A DNA stretch of 64,000 nucleotides, taken from assembly GCA_012932865.1 (NCBI GenBank), contig SAXG01000046.1, positions 62,001 through 126,000 on the forward strand. The letters are read 5' to 3'. Both the position numbers and the translations under genes were made by a program. Of this stretch, positions 1 through 10,655 are shown one piece after another. This DNA is from Amylostereum areolatum. Lineage: Eukaryota; Basidiomycota; Agaricomycetes; Russulales; Stereaceae. The notes beneath the pieces are model-generated. The model made no database searches. It was given only the letters and a program-made list of their open reading frames with translations, and was not told where the DNA came from. Every line of letters starts with the position of its first letter. Position 1 is the first letter of the stretch.

Positions 1-756
1 TCGAAGTCTTCGTCTGTGAGATAGTTGCCTCCTTGAAAGTACCAGTCTTGTCTGCTTTCTTCGGGAGGGTTGTGGGCCCAATGTACCGGTCTCTTGGTGT
101 CTAGGGAGGTGAGGACGGAGTACTCGTACAGACAATAGTCGCAGAAGATACCCGGGGGGAACGCGGGGGTGGGGGGACGGGTGAAGATTTGGGAAGCGAT
201 GGTTCTAGAAGAAGTCGGCCGCGACGGGGCGACGACCGAGGAGTTTCTGGGTGAAGTAGCAGGCTTTTACAGCCTGGCGGATCTTGTGTTTGAGGCGATG
301 GTGGCAGAGGGTCTTGCCCTTGATAGTGGGACGGAGGACTGGTGGCGGGGTGGATTCCGGTGTGGGGATTGCGAAATTGTAGACGGTGGAGAAGTTGTGT
401 CAGATGATCGATGGAGGTAGATGGGTGTTGGAACAGGTGTGCCAGGTGGGGAAGTGAATCGAGAACTCGAACCGGTTCCGATCTACGTCAAAGCACGCAA
501 CGACACGAGCGTAGAGGCAGAGGATTGTCTGCCTGCCGTGATCGTGATTCCAGCGCCACTCGTATATGCGGCAATTGACTCCGTGGACCTTCCAGGTATG
601 TTCCCCACAGAGGAGTTCAAGGGCTCGTATGCGATTGACGGTGGCCGTGTTTGCTCGGGGCCAGGGGAACGGGGCGTTGCGATCGGGGTTGAATGCTTGG
701 AGATTGAAGGTGAGAAAGATCGGTTCGGCGGTGGGTTCCAGGGTGGGGGTTTTTAA
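1..756 (-). CDS. Edge-truncated hypothetical coding remnant
   Basis: Not recognised. On the minus strand an open stretch from about 756 to 397 without a usable ATG has coding-like composition, with Trp-, Arg- and His-rich segments such as YEWRWNHDH and VDRNRFEFSIHFP. It stops at a TGA near 397. Coding-like sequence continues in other frames as Pro/Gln-rich text, then a segment reading GIFCDYCLYEYSVL from about 155 to the window edge. The frame changes could be introns I could not place, or decay. The gene runs off the window at position 1, so its C-terminus is missing. Coding character is moderately supported; boundaries and function are not. Confidence 0.35.
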
Positions 757-938
757 CGTTGTAGAGACGGCGAGGGAGGTATAGGGGAGAGGGGTGCGAG
801 GTAGGCGTAGGGTAGACTGTCCAGGTGTCAGAAACGTAGTTTATGAGACCGATGGAGCCGCCTAAGTCACGATGATGAGAGGAGCAAGAGAGAACAGATG
901 GATTCGAGAGTGTCAGGCCTAGGGTAGTGCAACGTACG
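757..938. other. Short spacer between two relics
   Basis: Separates the edge remnant from the Gag relic. No gene or repeat recognised. Confidence 0.4.
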
Positions 939-1616
939 CTACAGTACCGTATGATGAGATGGACAGTCTAAGGAAAAGGGAAAAGAGATACTGTCCTTAT
1001 ATACAAGTGGGAACGATGATGTGATGTGATGCGATAGTGGTGCGAGCGGGGGGAACAATAAGAAAGGAGTCATGGGGCGGAGGACGGAAGTCCGGAGCAG
1101 CGATGTCATAAATAAGAATGCGGAATCCCGTTCGGAAGTCCGGGCAATGACATTGTTGGAGCATGTGATGCAAAGGAAAGTCATGTGCCGTGATGTGTCA
1201 CGTGTACAAGGTCTGCAAACGAAGAGAGAAATGGAGTGATCCGTGACAGACGATGTGCAGTACTCTATCTTGCTACGCACAGCAGTGACGCAAGCGAGTT
1301 TGAGAAGACCGAAGGCTGCATCATCATCATCTTCCCAGTCTCCTCTGACTTCATTGTAGTCTTTGCCAGAGAGAGTGGAGAGTTCCAACTTGGGCGCCGA
1401 TGTAATTTTGATGGTAAGTTCACCCTTGGCTTCCACATCCTTCTTCTTCTTTTCGAAGCCAGTGATCTCTGTGCCCGTCGAGGGACGAGGCTTCTGGCCA
1501 TTGACGACGCGCCACAGTTTCCTGCTCTGCAGCAGGTCCTGCATGTTGCGCGACCAGGATTTCCAATTTGTCGCATCAAGTTTGACGAAGCTGGAAGGGA
1601 ACGAGTTTGAAGACAT
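939..1616 (-). mobile_element. Ty1/copia-type Gag fragment
   Basis: A minus-strand reading frame starts at ATG 1616-1614 (MSSNSFPSSFVKLDATNW) and contains the signature FVKLDATNWKSWSRNMQDLL, typical of the N-terminal Gag region of Ty1/copia retrotransposon polyproteins. Similarity fades after about 110 residues and the frame then runs through non-coding-looking sequence to 939. No zinc knuckle, protease, integrase or reverse transcriptase follows, so this is a truncated relic. The DNA upstream on the minus strand (1617-2400) could hold remains of the 5' LTR and leader. The family call is moderately firm; the 3' limit is arbitrary. Confidence 0.55.
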
Positions 1617-2400
1617 GATAAGTCTTGGTGGCAATAATCTGGGTTGAGGAGCGGTCAGACCCAGATCCCCAAAGTCGCAAAGTGGCAGCAACCCTCCCCT
1701 GTGTCTGTACTCTAAACCAGAAACCCAAAGGTTCCTGCTCTGCCTCGACATCCATGCGCGCCTATAGTACTTGTATGAACAGTTATAGTATGTGATACGC
1801 AGTTGTAACAGGTGCTCCAGGTAGGGAGGGACACGGGTACTCCCGCGGGTCCCGGAAGCCGATCCGCTGCCGTCTACCTGCCACCGTCGCCCACCCGCCA
1901 TCGTCCACCCACCGTTGCCCACCCGCCGTCATCCGTCATCGTCGTCCACCCGCTGCCGTTATCCACCCGCCACCGTCATCCACGGTCCACCCACCGCCAT
2001 CGTCCACCCATCCACCCTCATCACCCACCACCGCTCGCAACACCCTGCCACTCACAACGGCCTTGCCGCCCGCCCCGGCGCCGCCGCCGCCGCGTGCACT
2101 CCCCCTGCCGTGCATGCTCCGCCTTCCTTTGCAACCCCACCACCGCCGCCACTCGTGAGTCGCCGATCGGCGCTCGTGATGTGGTGCCCCCTTTTTTTTT
2201 TCTTGTACCCCTTTTGCTACCTACATTGCTGTGCTTTTGCTTTTTTACCAGCTAACCCTAACCCTACCAAATAACTTTTACTTACATTTGGGGGTTTCTT
2301 TTGTACAAAATACAATTGAACTGAGTTGAATTAACTATATAAGAGTCGGAATAAGCAAAATAAGCGAAAAGAAGCTCCAAAAATGGGCCAGAAAACCGGA
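1617..2400. repeat. Low-complexity CCACC-rich tract with telomere-like motif
   Basis: About 1880-2160 is a degenerate pyrimidine-rich array of CCACCC/CCACCG-type units on the plus strand. Near 2251-2268 two consecutive CTAACC-type units match the common fungal telomere repeat (TTAGGG on the other strand). A TATATAAG motif near 2336-2343 fits an LTR-type promoter if the minus-strand Gag relic belongs to this region. No protein-coding gene is supported. Confidence 0.5.
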
Positions 2401-3480
2401 CCGGTCAGCGCGGGTACCTGCGGGAGGCCCCGGGTTTCGACAGGCCGACCCGCACCCGTACCCGCGTGACCCGTACCCGTGACGTGCCATGGGTCGGCAG
2501 ACCCGTGTCCCTGCCTAGCTCCAGGGTAGATTGACTACCTCCCTCTGGATTGGGACACCTAAACCGGTCCGCACTTAAGGGCACCAGCCAACCGTTCACA
2601 AGCACCTATAGTGTCACGCTAGGCTCCCCTAGCGCTTGCCTAATTACCTAAGTATAGTAATTATGTACTAGCTTAGCGACGACACGAGCATCGCCAGAGG
2701 CCCTTCCTGCCAGCTTCCTCAAGTGAGGTCACTTGGTTTCAGGGTGCTACGATACTACACGTCCTAAGACGTCTTCAGGGCGGCTGGGAACGAAACGCCC
2801 GCACGCAACCTGGGTAAGTAAAAGTCCATGCCCCTAATAGGCCAAACTGTATCGTAGCGCGCAGAGGGACGGAGGACAAGAGGACTCGCAACGGCTTCTG
2901 CCCGCTTCAGGGCTCCCTCGCCATGCTCGTGTTACCCCTTCAGGGTGAGGACACAATGCAAGGCCCGGGGCCAAGCAAATTGGGGAGCGAGTGGGACTAA
3001 TGAAAGTTACTCGCCTTTGAGGAACTTTGTACAACTTCAGGGCTAGATAGATAGGCCAGGGCCCATAACCTGTTGAGCAGACTTATGCAAGTCAGTGAGA
3101 CACTCAGTCGAAGGGATACTTCGAGTAATGTATTATACCTTATCCAAGTCAGTGAGACGCTACAGTAAGGTATGTAAGCAAGAGAGAAATAAGTAGAAGG
3201 TATAAAGGTTTGCTCACCTCAGTCGAAGAGATACTTCGAGTGAGGAGGCAGGACGAAATACGAGAGCCTTATATACCCAAACCGCTGTGCCATAAGAGCC
3301 AATCATAAAAGCCGTAAGAAAGTGGTGTCATAGTGTAGCATAATTAATCAGCACCAAGAGTGCACTCAGTCATCCACCACAGCTTTCATGTGAAAGCGTA
3401 CAGTAAGAATCACATGCTCCGCACAGCCTTGCACAGCCGATTCCATATTGTTCCGGTTCTTCCCAGAACCTTCCGTTCCT
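2401..3480. repeat. Repeat-rich intergenic DNA, probable retroelement/LTR debris
   Basis: Contains reiterated ACCCGTACCCG-like units (about 2445-2485), at least four dispersed CTTCAGGG motifs (near 2771, 2907, 2937, 3033), two copies of AAGTCAGTGAGAC (near 3089 and 3147), and two near-identical 24-bp hairpin-forming units (3104-3127 and 3218-3241) built on CGAAG-loop-CTTCG. This reiteration with no open gene suggests nested LTR or non-autonomous element debris. No termini or target duplications could be assigned. Confidence 0.45.
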
Positions 3481-4812
3481 TTCCGTCACATATTACATAA
3501 TGTAGTTGAAGCTAGAGATCGTCCGCATTACTATCTTCAACAATGTACATGTGCTCAGTACTATATGATCAGATGAATTATGATTTGCTTTGTGCCCCCT
3601 AAACTGTGTGCTTTCAGTGCTTGGAGTGACTGGACAATGACCTGAGCAATTCATTGCAGTATCTGAAACCACTGGACCATATACTTGGGTACTTGAGCCT
3701 CCTGTCTCATGACCTTCCCTACCTTGACATCCTTGACATCTACTTACCAAGTGTATCCAAGGCTAGCCTCAAGTGAAATGGGTACTTGGGCCAGAAAGTG
3801 GCCCGGCTTGGCCAATATCCACATTGCTGGGGACTTGGGGCTCTGGGTGACTTGCCTAAGGACCCCAAGTCACTGTCAAGTACTGGGAGTTTTCCTGATG
3901 TATGTGGATAGTTGTTTTGTGGCTGCAGTCACGAACTGACTGCTCTCGCAGGATCTGGGTGTGTTCAGACCAGTTCACCTGCCATTTGAAGGGATGTATG
4001 GTGGGCTGTATGGCGCATCTGTATATTGTACTATTATTATGAACATTACGAGCTGTAACAACCCGTTGAATGGATCAAATTATATGATTTCATTCATTAC
4101 TTCTGGTGTTTCGCAAACTTGGAACCTAGTTAAGCAATCATTAGAGTTGTTGTCCTTCAGTTGGTAGGGGACACCCGGCTTCATGTCCCCATTGAATGCA
4201 AGTTAATGGTGGGTTGGTGGGTACATGCAGGTTGGTGAATGAGTTGAGACATATTAACGGTCAATTGGGAGCAAGTTATCCAACCCACCAATAAGACCCA
4301 GGTTTGAGGTGAGTTTTGAGGTTCTGGTGTTTTGCTTGTTTTATTGGTTACCCAACTCCACAACTTGTCAAAACAGACAGGAACTTGGTGTGTTAATTTG
4401 CTGATGTAAGTGCTGAAGCGCACTGCACTGGTTTCTAGTTACTTATTGCCGAACAGGAAACAGTTATCGGGACAACAGCAGACTTGACGCCCCTTCATTT
4501 AATAGAGAACGCAGTTGGAAGACAAAATGTGGCGCACAATCACAATTTTACTGACGAGGGGCCGTCGAAGAAGCGGGCTCAGAATTTGATGCCGATGCCA
4601 GTCCGTCTGACAGTGAAGCCCCCGGGGCTTCAGTTAGATCCCGTTAGGACGCGTAGAGTTTAGTACATCTGAGTCGGAATGAAAGCTAGTTGGCGAGATG
4701 CGGGAGTAACACATCACTGCGACAAAGACAGGATCAAGTCTGAGATAAGAGTACAAGAAAGAGAACAGAATGCTGCTCAACCTACAGTGATAAATCTACA
4801 TGTGTACTATTC
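3481..4812. other. Gene-free stretch
   Basis: Short open frames on both strands lack coding-like composition and homology cues. I see no RNA gene or clear repeat here. Confidence 0.4.
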
Positions 4813-6137
4813 CTACGATCCCTGGAAACGCTGGCCCTTCAGCCATTGCACAAAATGAGAGAATACGCGAGCGACATGAGCGATATCAAGTACCACGCGG
4901 TGGACTGCCGACTCCTTACGCGCTTTCAGTCGCCAGTGCTTGTTGAGAGCGTTAAACTTGCGTCTCATGCTACGCCACCGAGCAAGGCACTCGGATGCCG
5001 TCGGACGCGCAGAGGGATCTTGTTGTGTCATGAGGTCGATGAAGGGAGCAATAAATTCCACGTTGGAAAAAGGCTGTAGAGACAGTTAGTCTGAGATGGG
5101 TAGAAACACAATGTGTGCCCGCCCACATTGTAGAAGATCTTGCGGAAAACGCATCCTATAGTATAGATATCCACCTTGAATGGGTCATAAGGAACCTCGA
5201 CCGAGAGCTCGGGAACGCTCTGTTCTCGTCCAAGAGTCCCTAGAACTGTGGGAGAGATGGTTCTAGGATCAACTTGCGTCGAAATGCCGTAGTCCACAAA
5301 ATAGTATCTTGGACCAACAAGTAAACGAGGAAGAACTGGTGCCAAGTCGCTGAGGTCAGGAAGACGCGACTCCTTGATGGGATGGTTTCCACGAGGGTAC
5401 ATCGCATCCCCGTCCATCATTATATTTTTCTCAGAACAATCTCTATCGGAGCGTTAACACGTAGGTTATGTCCAGAAAAAAACCAAGCCTACCGGTGTGC
5501 AACACCTTGCTCATGAAGGAAAGCCAAGCCCTACATAAGAAGTTAGAACGAAACTGAAGGTAAAAATTATCCACACCTCTAGAACCTGTTCTCCGCAATC
5601 GAGCACCTCGCCCACATGCTCAAATCGAGGGCGAGTCAAGGGGCGGAGGAAGGGCATAACCATGTAAGAAACAGATGCATCGCGAGGGTCTGGGAACACA
5701 TCGAGAACGCAAACTGAATGGTTGTCGGGACGTGTGCGAAGGGCCTCGGAATCGAGGTAGCGCGCGATCGTCACTTCTGGATTGCCAGTTCGAACTTTCT
5801 TGATGTACACGAGTTTTCCGTCAGACAAACGTGTGGCGTCCATAAGACTGGGCCGCAGCTAGCTTGCATGTGAGCACAACATACCATGAAACAGCCTGAG
5901 GAAAGTACGCACATGTGACCATATAGCGTCCTCGGCATCGAAGGGATCCTGCCCTGTTGCATGCCACGATGGAGTCCAGCCTGGTCGGAGGCGAGGACGT
6001 AGAATGTACCCATGTAGCTCCAAAAAGGGCGACCGATCTCTCCAATCCTCCTCAAAGTCCATCAGGTTCTCTTGAACATTTGCTACAGGGCGGACAGCTC
6101 GAGCGCGGGATCTGAGCTGTGCGTCAGGTAAAGCCAT
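4813..6137 (-). CDS. Protein kinase-like protein, paralog 1
   Basis: Kinase-fold protein of about 373 residues in five exons: 6137-5913, 5858-5577, 5530-5493, 5442-5127 and 5073-4813; lengths sum to a multiple of three. The beta-3 lysine lies in KLVYIKKV, the catalytic loop reads VAHRDCSEKNIMMD (HRD Asp and loop Asn present), and the Mg-binding motif is DYG in YYFVDYGIS instead of DFG. I see no canonical glycine-rich loop. A conserved PYDPFKVDIYTIG follows, where the alpha-F aspartate is expected. The start was chosen because it aligns with paralog 2 (8200-9511), and all four introns sit at equivalent sites. It probably binds nucleotide; activity and substrate are unknown. No membrane segment or regulatory domain is visible. 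Confidence 0.8.
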
Positions 6138-6716
6138 GTCGTGGTTGATATCCTGATGTTGCAAAGCAAACTGCCTGTGGACGAAAAGACTCGGCTTGAG
6201 GCGGGGTAGTTGTAGACGAACTTGATGATTAGAGCCGATGGGTGACGAGTGTGAGCGTAAAGAAGGAAGACGACTGAGAAACGAACATGGGCTGTTGATC
6301 CATAAGTGACTGACAAGCTGGGTTTCCCAGGCCAACCCGTCCAATTGTTCCTAAATCAGATCCCCGCAACCGTGCGCAACCGTCAACATGGCGCGCGCGC
6401 GTATTCGAAGCTCCGACCACAATTGTATGACTGGAATCTGGCGGGAGGGGTGATCCTTGTTCTCGTTCTGCTTTCACGGCGACCTGGCTTCTCGCTGCTA
6501 GATCCTGTATACGCCCTATTGTCTCGTACTTATACGAAGCTACGCCGTCCTCTTATTCGCCGCATGCATGGTAACGGAACGGGAACTGGCAGCAGCACTG
6601 CCCCTATGCGCCGCTCATATCACGTCGAGCGCCGGGCTTGCCATGTACTCATCACATGCAGGCTTCGACAAATCATGATTGTCCTCGATGCGGTACGAAA
6701 ATGCCCACCACTGGCA

Positions 6717-6722
6717 TATAAA
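6717..6722 (+). promoter_or_regulatory. TATA box candidate
   Basis: TATAAA lies 169 bp before the ATG at 6891. The leader between them contains possible 5'-UTR intron signals (a GTATGG donor near 6852 and a TTTACAG acceptor ending near 6884). Confidence 0.4.
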
Positions 6723-6890
6723 GTCGGTCCTAATCTACGTTCGGTTTTTCGCCATCGTACATTCTTCGCCGCTGGAGCTCCACTGCCAGCCTACCAGTAG
6801 TCACTCCCTCTTTCTCCAACTTCAGTAGGGGTTTCTCGAGATTCGGCGTGCGTATGGCAGCCATCCTAACATTCTTGTTTACAGTTTATC

Positions 6891-7527
6891 ATGGCAGGCT
6901 GGCCTACCGCTAATGACGTCGGCGTCGTTTTCACCTTCGTCATGAGTACTTTCCAGACCGTTGATCGGGTATATAATTTCTTCAAACCGACCTCGCGACT
7001 TCCCTTAGTTAGAGAGTGGCTCGACGACACAGAGAAGGTTCTCAATAGTTTCAGCGAGGAGCAAGTCGACACCCTCCGCTCGCATGACGAGGAACTACTG
7101 AGGACGATGGGTAACCTCAAAGGTACTTTACTGCAGTATGCCTTTCTTGTTCACTAAACATTGTCACTCTCTGATGTAACTGTCAGCCTTGAAATCGAGT
7201 TCAGCAAGTGTAAGCAGGATGGTCGGAAAGCCGGAAGTAAGAATGCCTTGGCCAAGGTTCGTGGCGATTTGGATGATCTGGAGTCGCGTGTTGCAGAACT
7301 TCATGACGACGTTTTGGTGCGTTTATCCCCCACCAAGCGCGTTGAGAAACTACTGCGGGGCTGATTTTAGATTTCAGACCACAACGACGGAAGCCCGGAA
7401 AGCGCTTGACACGATCACACCACAGGCATCTAGCATCACCGGCTCATACGCGTCTAGCTATCCTCCCCAGATACCTTCTTTTCGCCCAAGCATGGAGACT
7501 CCCTTCTCCACCACAGTCGCTGTTTAG
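6891..7527 (+). CDS. Small helical protein between the kinase paralogs
   Basis: Predicted 174 residues in three exons: 6891-7135, 7187-7316 and 7378-7527, summing to 525 nt. The first intron uses the consensus donor GTATGC, the second the acceptor TTTCAG. The N-terminal half has an aliphatic stretch (VGVVFTFVMSTFQTVDRVY) followed by charged helical sequence with heptad-like spacing (for example RGDLDDLESRVAELHDDVL); the last 50 residues are Ser/Thr/Pro-rich. This layout resembles helical N-terminal domains seen on fungal signalling or incompatibility proteins, but no family is recognised. It sits alone between two outward-pointing kinase-like paralogs, which suggests but does not prove a functional link. 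Confidence 0.55.
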
Positions 7528-8199
7528 CCCTCGTCTGGTACTGGAACGCAGAGTCATTGTGAGCCTTCCCAGGGCTCAACCGTATTGACACTGTACACTC
7601 ACTGCGATATCCAGCCCTTCCGTTCCAAAGAGCATGGGCCTCAATACAATGCTTTCCAGCGTAGAGGTCCCGTGCACAGTTTGATTTTTCGAGATGTATT
7701 GCAAGTCGCGCGACTACGGATGCAGGCCTCCGTAGGAGCTCGCGGCCTTCAACTTGTCGCCGCCTTGATCAGGTTTCTATCCAGTCTTGTTTCATCGATC
7801 GCTTTCCGAACAAGCTCAGTCTGGCCAAAGTCTGGCCTAGGTTCTGAAGCGAGCGCCACGCCCAAAAGCTATGTCCATTTTATGCGAAAATTGCTCGACG
7901 ATAGGAAAGATACACGGGCGCCACCTACCAGAACGACTGTCTTCTGGTAAGGTCTGCGACGGGAAACTAGGCGCCACCGAGTCGCCGCGACGGCCAGTGA
8001 TGCAAAACCATTGAATTTCCTTTTTTGTCCGAGAAAGTTGATTGCCGTCTGCAAGTTCCACCCTCTTGTCCATCGCTCACTGTGGGCTCGCAGCCACGAG
8101 CTGTCTTGTTTCGAGACCCACGTCCTTCATTCTGCTTCACTGCCATCGCTCATTCACAACCTGAGCCTTCGTGACAACATCCTTTTCGCTCCTCTTACC
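7528..8199. other. Gene-free stretch upstream of kinase paralog 2
   Basis: Probably holds the 3' UTR of the helical gene and the promoter of the second kinase paralog. An open frame at 7585-7950 has no intron signals or family resemblance and is not called. Confidence 0.4.
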
Positions 8200-9511
8200 A
8201 TGTCCAGTTCTCCACCTTCACGAAACACCACCCTCGCGCCGGATCCCTATCAGAAACTCAACGTGAACGAACTGGAGTGGAGGGATAGGCAACAGTTCCT
8301 GGCTTTAAGAGGCTACATGCTACGACCACGTCTTCGTCCAGGGTGGAAACCTTCGTGGGTGGCAAATGGAAAGCTCTATCTGAGCTGTGAAGATCACATC
8401 GCTTTGCCTGTGCGGGTTTCTCTCTTTAATTGCAAGGTCTCCTTTGACTGAGATTCTCTTTACAGGCCCGGTTGAACCTTGTCGATGCTACACGCATCTC
8501 TGACGGAAAACTGGTCTATATCAAACGTGTTAGTACCGGCAACCAGGAGTCTACCGTAGCCACAATGCTAAGCGCAAGCGATTTACGCGATGATCCCAAT
8601 AATCACTCCGTCCCCATCCTTGAAACCTTCAGCGACGACCAGGACCCATCGATCTCCTATATGGTCATGCCGTTCTTGCGTCGTATAACCGGGCCGGCTT
8701 TCTCTACTGTGGGAGAGGTGATTGACTTCGTGGACCAAGTTCTGGAGGTAAGTCGTTGTCGCCGTATGGAAAGCGATTACTGATAAGTCCCCAAGGGATT
8801 GGTTTTCATGCATGAGCATCATGTCGCTCATCGGTGAGTCTGATAAAGATCCTCCTCGTCATCCCTCAGCTCACGACTTGATGTCAGAGACTGTTCGGAA
8901 CCTAATCTCATGATGGATGCGAGCGCTATGTATCCCCTTGGCTTTCATCCCGTATACGACCGATACTTGCCTGATGGAAGGACGCCGGCATCGCGCACCA
9001 TGTTACCCCCGTTCCGTTGCCGGTGTCAAATACTATTTCGTCGACTATGGAATATCGTCATATATACCTCCCGAACAACCCATGAAGCTGGTCACTGGAC
9101 TTCCTGGTCGCGACCGCGACGTTCCGGAACTTTCTGACACCATTCCGTACGACCCGTTCAAGGTCGATATATTTACTATTGGTAACGTTCTGCGAACGGA
9201 GTTCCAAGAGGTACGCATGCGAGCTGTAATCGTTTGGTCGTAGGCTCAATCGACACCAGGTCTACTCTAACGTTGACTTTCTCAAACCCGTCATCAACTC
9301 GATGATGAAACCCACTCCGAGCGAGAGACCTACGGCGGCTGAAGCACTAGCTCAGTGGCGGGATGTGCGCAGGCGCGCATCTGCATTGGGTAAGTCATGG
9401 CGTCTTCGTGGCCGTCAGGAGAATATCATATCGCGTACTGTGTGGGACACGGTACACGTTTTCTCCTCCGCGTCTCAACTCACCAAATGGGCCTTTAACA
9501 AGAAGAAGTAG
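8200..9511 (+). CDS. Protein kinase-like protein, paralog 2 (one frame break)
   Basis: Paralog of the gene at 4813-6137 with the same five-exon structure: 8200-8409, 8466-8747, 8796-8833, 8888-9210 and 9260-9511. Exons 2 and 3 are identical in length to paralog 1. Motifs are KLVYIKRV (beta-3 Lys), VAHRDCSEPNLMMD (catalytic loop) and YYFVDYGISS (DYG for DFG). The C-terminus ends in a basic tail, FNKKK. The exon sum is one base over a multiple of three. The frame changes between GRTPASRT and VAGVKYYFVDYG at a run of five C (9006-9010); removing one C restores alignment with paralog 1. It is either a fresh frameshift or a sequence error; the rest is well conserved, which favours the latter. Confidence 0.75.
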
Positions 9512-9819
9512 CATGCTATGACCTCTTGTAGCCACTAGGAAGAGAATATTATTACTCGTTTACTGGGGGACAGCGTTTCGGAATTTTCGAGTTCCAGTTT
9601 TCCTGTGATCGTCTGCAAGTCGCCATCCGTTTCCCGTAGTATCACCTGCTACTGTGTTCAGGAGGCCGCGGACACGGTCTACTACCTTAGAGCATCCTGC
9701 CACGACGTCCAAAGTGCGACGAGCACATAGGGTTAGGCGAAAAAAGCAAAGAGATTGTACGACGAGGTTGAGTGTATGACATGTCTGCCAGACATGAAAG
9801 CGGTCTTACTCTTGTATGA
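9512..9819. other. Gene-free stretch between convergent genes
   Basis: Expected to hold the 3' UTRs of kinase paralog 2 (plus) and the small gene at 9820-10420 (minus). Nothing else recognised. Confidence 0.4.
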
Positions 9820-10420
9820 TCAAATAAAATGCATATGTGGATATACCGCGATAACATTCAATTTCCGGAGCTCCTTGTCAACATACTGCCAGTTATCCTC
9901 GGAGATGCAACCCTTCACGTCAGGAATATAAACGCGCTCCTTCAATGGCTGCACACTTGACCCAAGGAGGAAGTTCTTCGTACACCTTTGGCTTATCCTC
10001 CCACTCCGAAAAGTCCTCGATGATGGCTGGCGCGTCTCTGGAGAGACCAAGGCCAATGCGCCTGTTGAAAGCCTCGCACATCCATCGTGTGAGGGATGCA
10101 AGTATCGCGTAGCGCAGTGGCACAGGGTCCACTGGATCCGCGATATCGCACACTGCCCAGGACGGATGTTGGATGCAGAAGTACTCCAGTTCGTTGCGGA
10201 AACCAATGTTGTCGTCGATGACGTAGAGCTCGTAGAGTCTGTAGAAGCATGCAGACGGCGTGTCCACAGCGCGTGAGAGGCATAGAGCGGATAGCGGAGA
10301 TTTGGGACGTTTGGACACGCGCCATGCAGAGTAGGGACGGAGTCGCGGGGAGTACCTCCTACGGACGCTTTGGCGATCCTTGAGGAGCTCTTCGACGGTG
10401 GGGGGGAGAGGTTCTGCCAT
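9820..10420 (-). CDS. Hypothetical protein (one probable frame break)
   Basis: Not recognised. The start ATG at 10420 gives MAEPLPPTVEELLKDRQSVR. The best model splices 10420-10356 to 10238, joining RRR to LYELYVIDDNIGF, and continues with Trp- and Arg-rich soluble sequence. In the first frame it ends at a stop near 9920. In the next frame a convincing continuation (DVKGCISEDNWQYVDKELRK) runs to a stop at 9820. Removing one base in the GAAGGAGCG stretch (about 9933-9942) joins the two and gives roughly 160 residues. If the break is real the protein is about 127 residues. No signal peptide or membrane segment is seen. Confidence 0.5.
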
Positions 10421-10655
10421 GTCTATTCCCTGCCACGCAAAAATGAGCACAGCTCATATGTGGTTGTTATTACACGAAATAAAAAAGACCTTAGCCGAGA
10501 GTGAGAGGTGGTTGCTAATGAAAGGGAGGCGAACCCACGGCCTGTGCGTGGAGGCAAGTCGGGCCGGATGCGCCGTGGTCTAGATCTTGTGCGCGGCAAG
10601 TGAGAGGCGACGGCGTGTCCTTGGTTCTGACTTTCATCGTCTGTGCTTTGTTGCC

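Noticed and set aside
1617..1922. Upstream 100 codons open in frame with the Gag relic
   Set aside because: Composition is not coding-like, and the Gag start fits the internal ATG at 1616; the upstream part is more likely leader/LTR sequence.
6306..6800. 164-codon open frame upstream of the helical gene
   Set aside because: No family resemblance, it contains the TATA box of the next gene, and it overlaps the leader of kinase paralog 1 on the other strand.
8200..9511. Calling kinase paralog 2 a pseudogene
   Set aside because: A single C-run excess is its only defect, all catalytic motifs and introns are kept, and the same error type recurs across the window.
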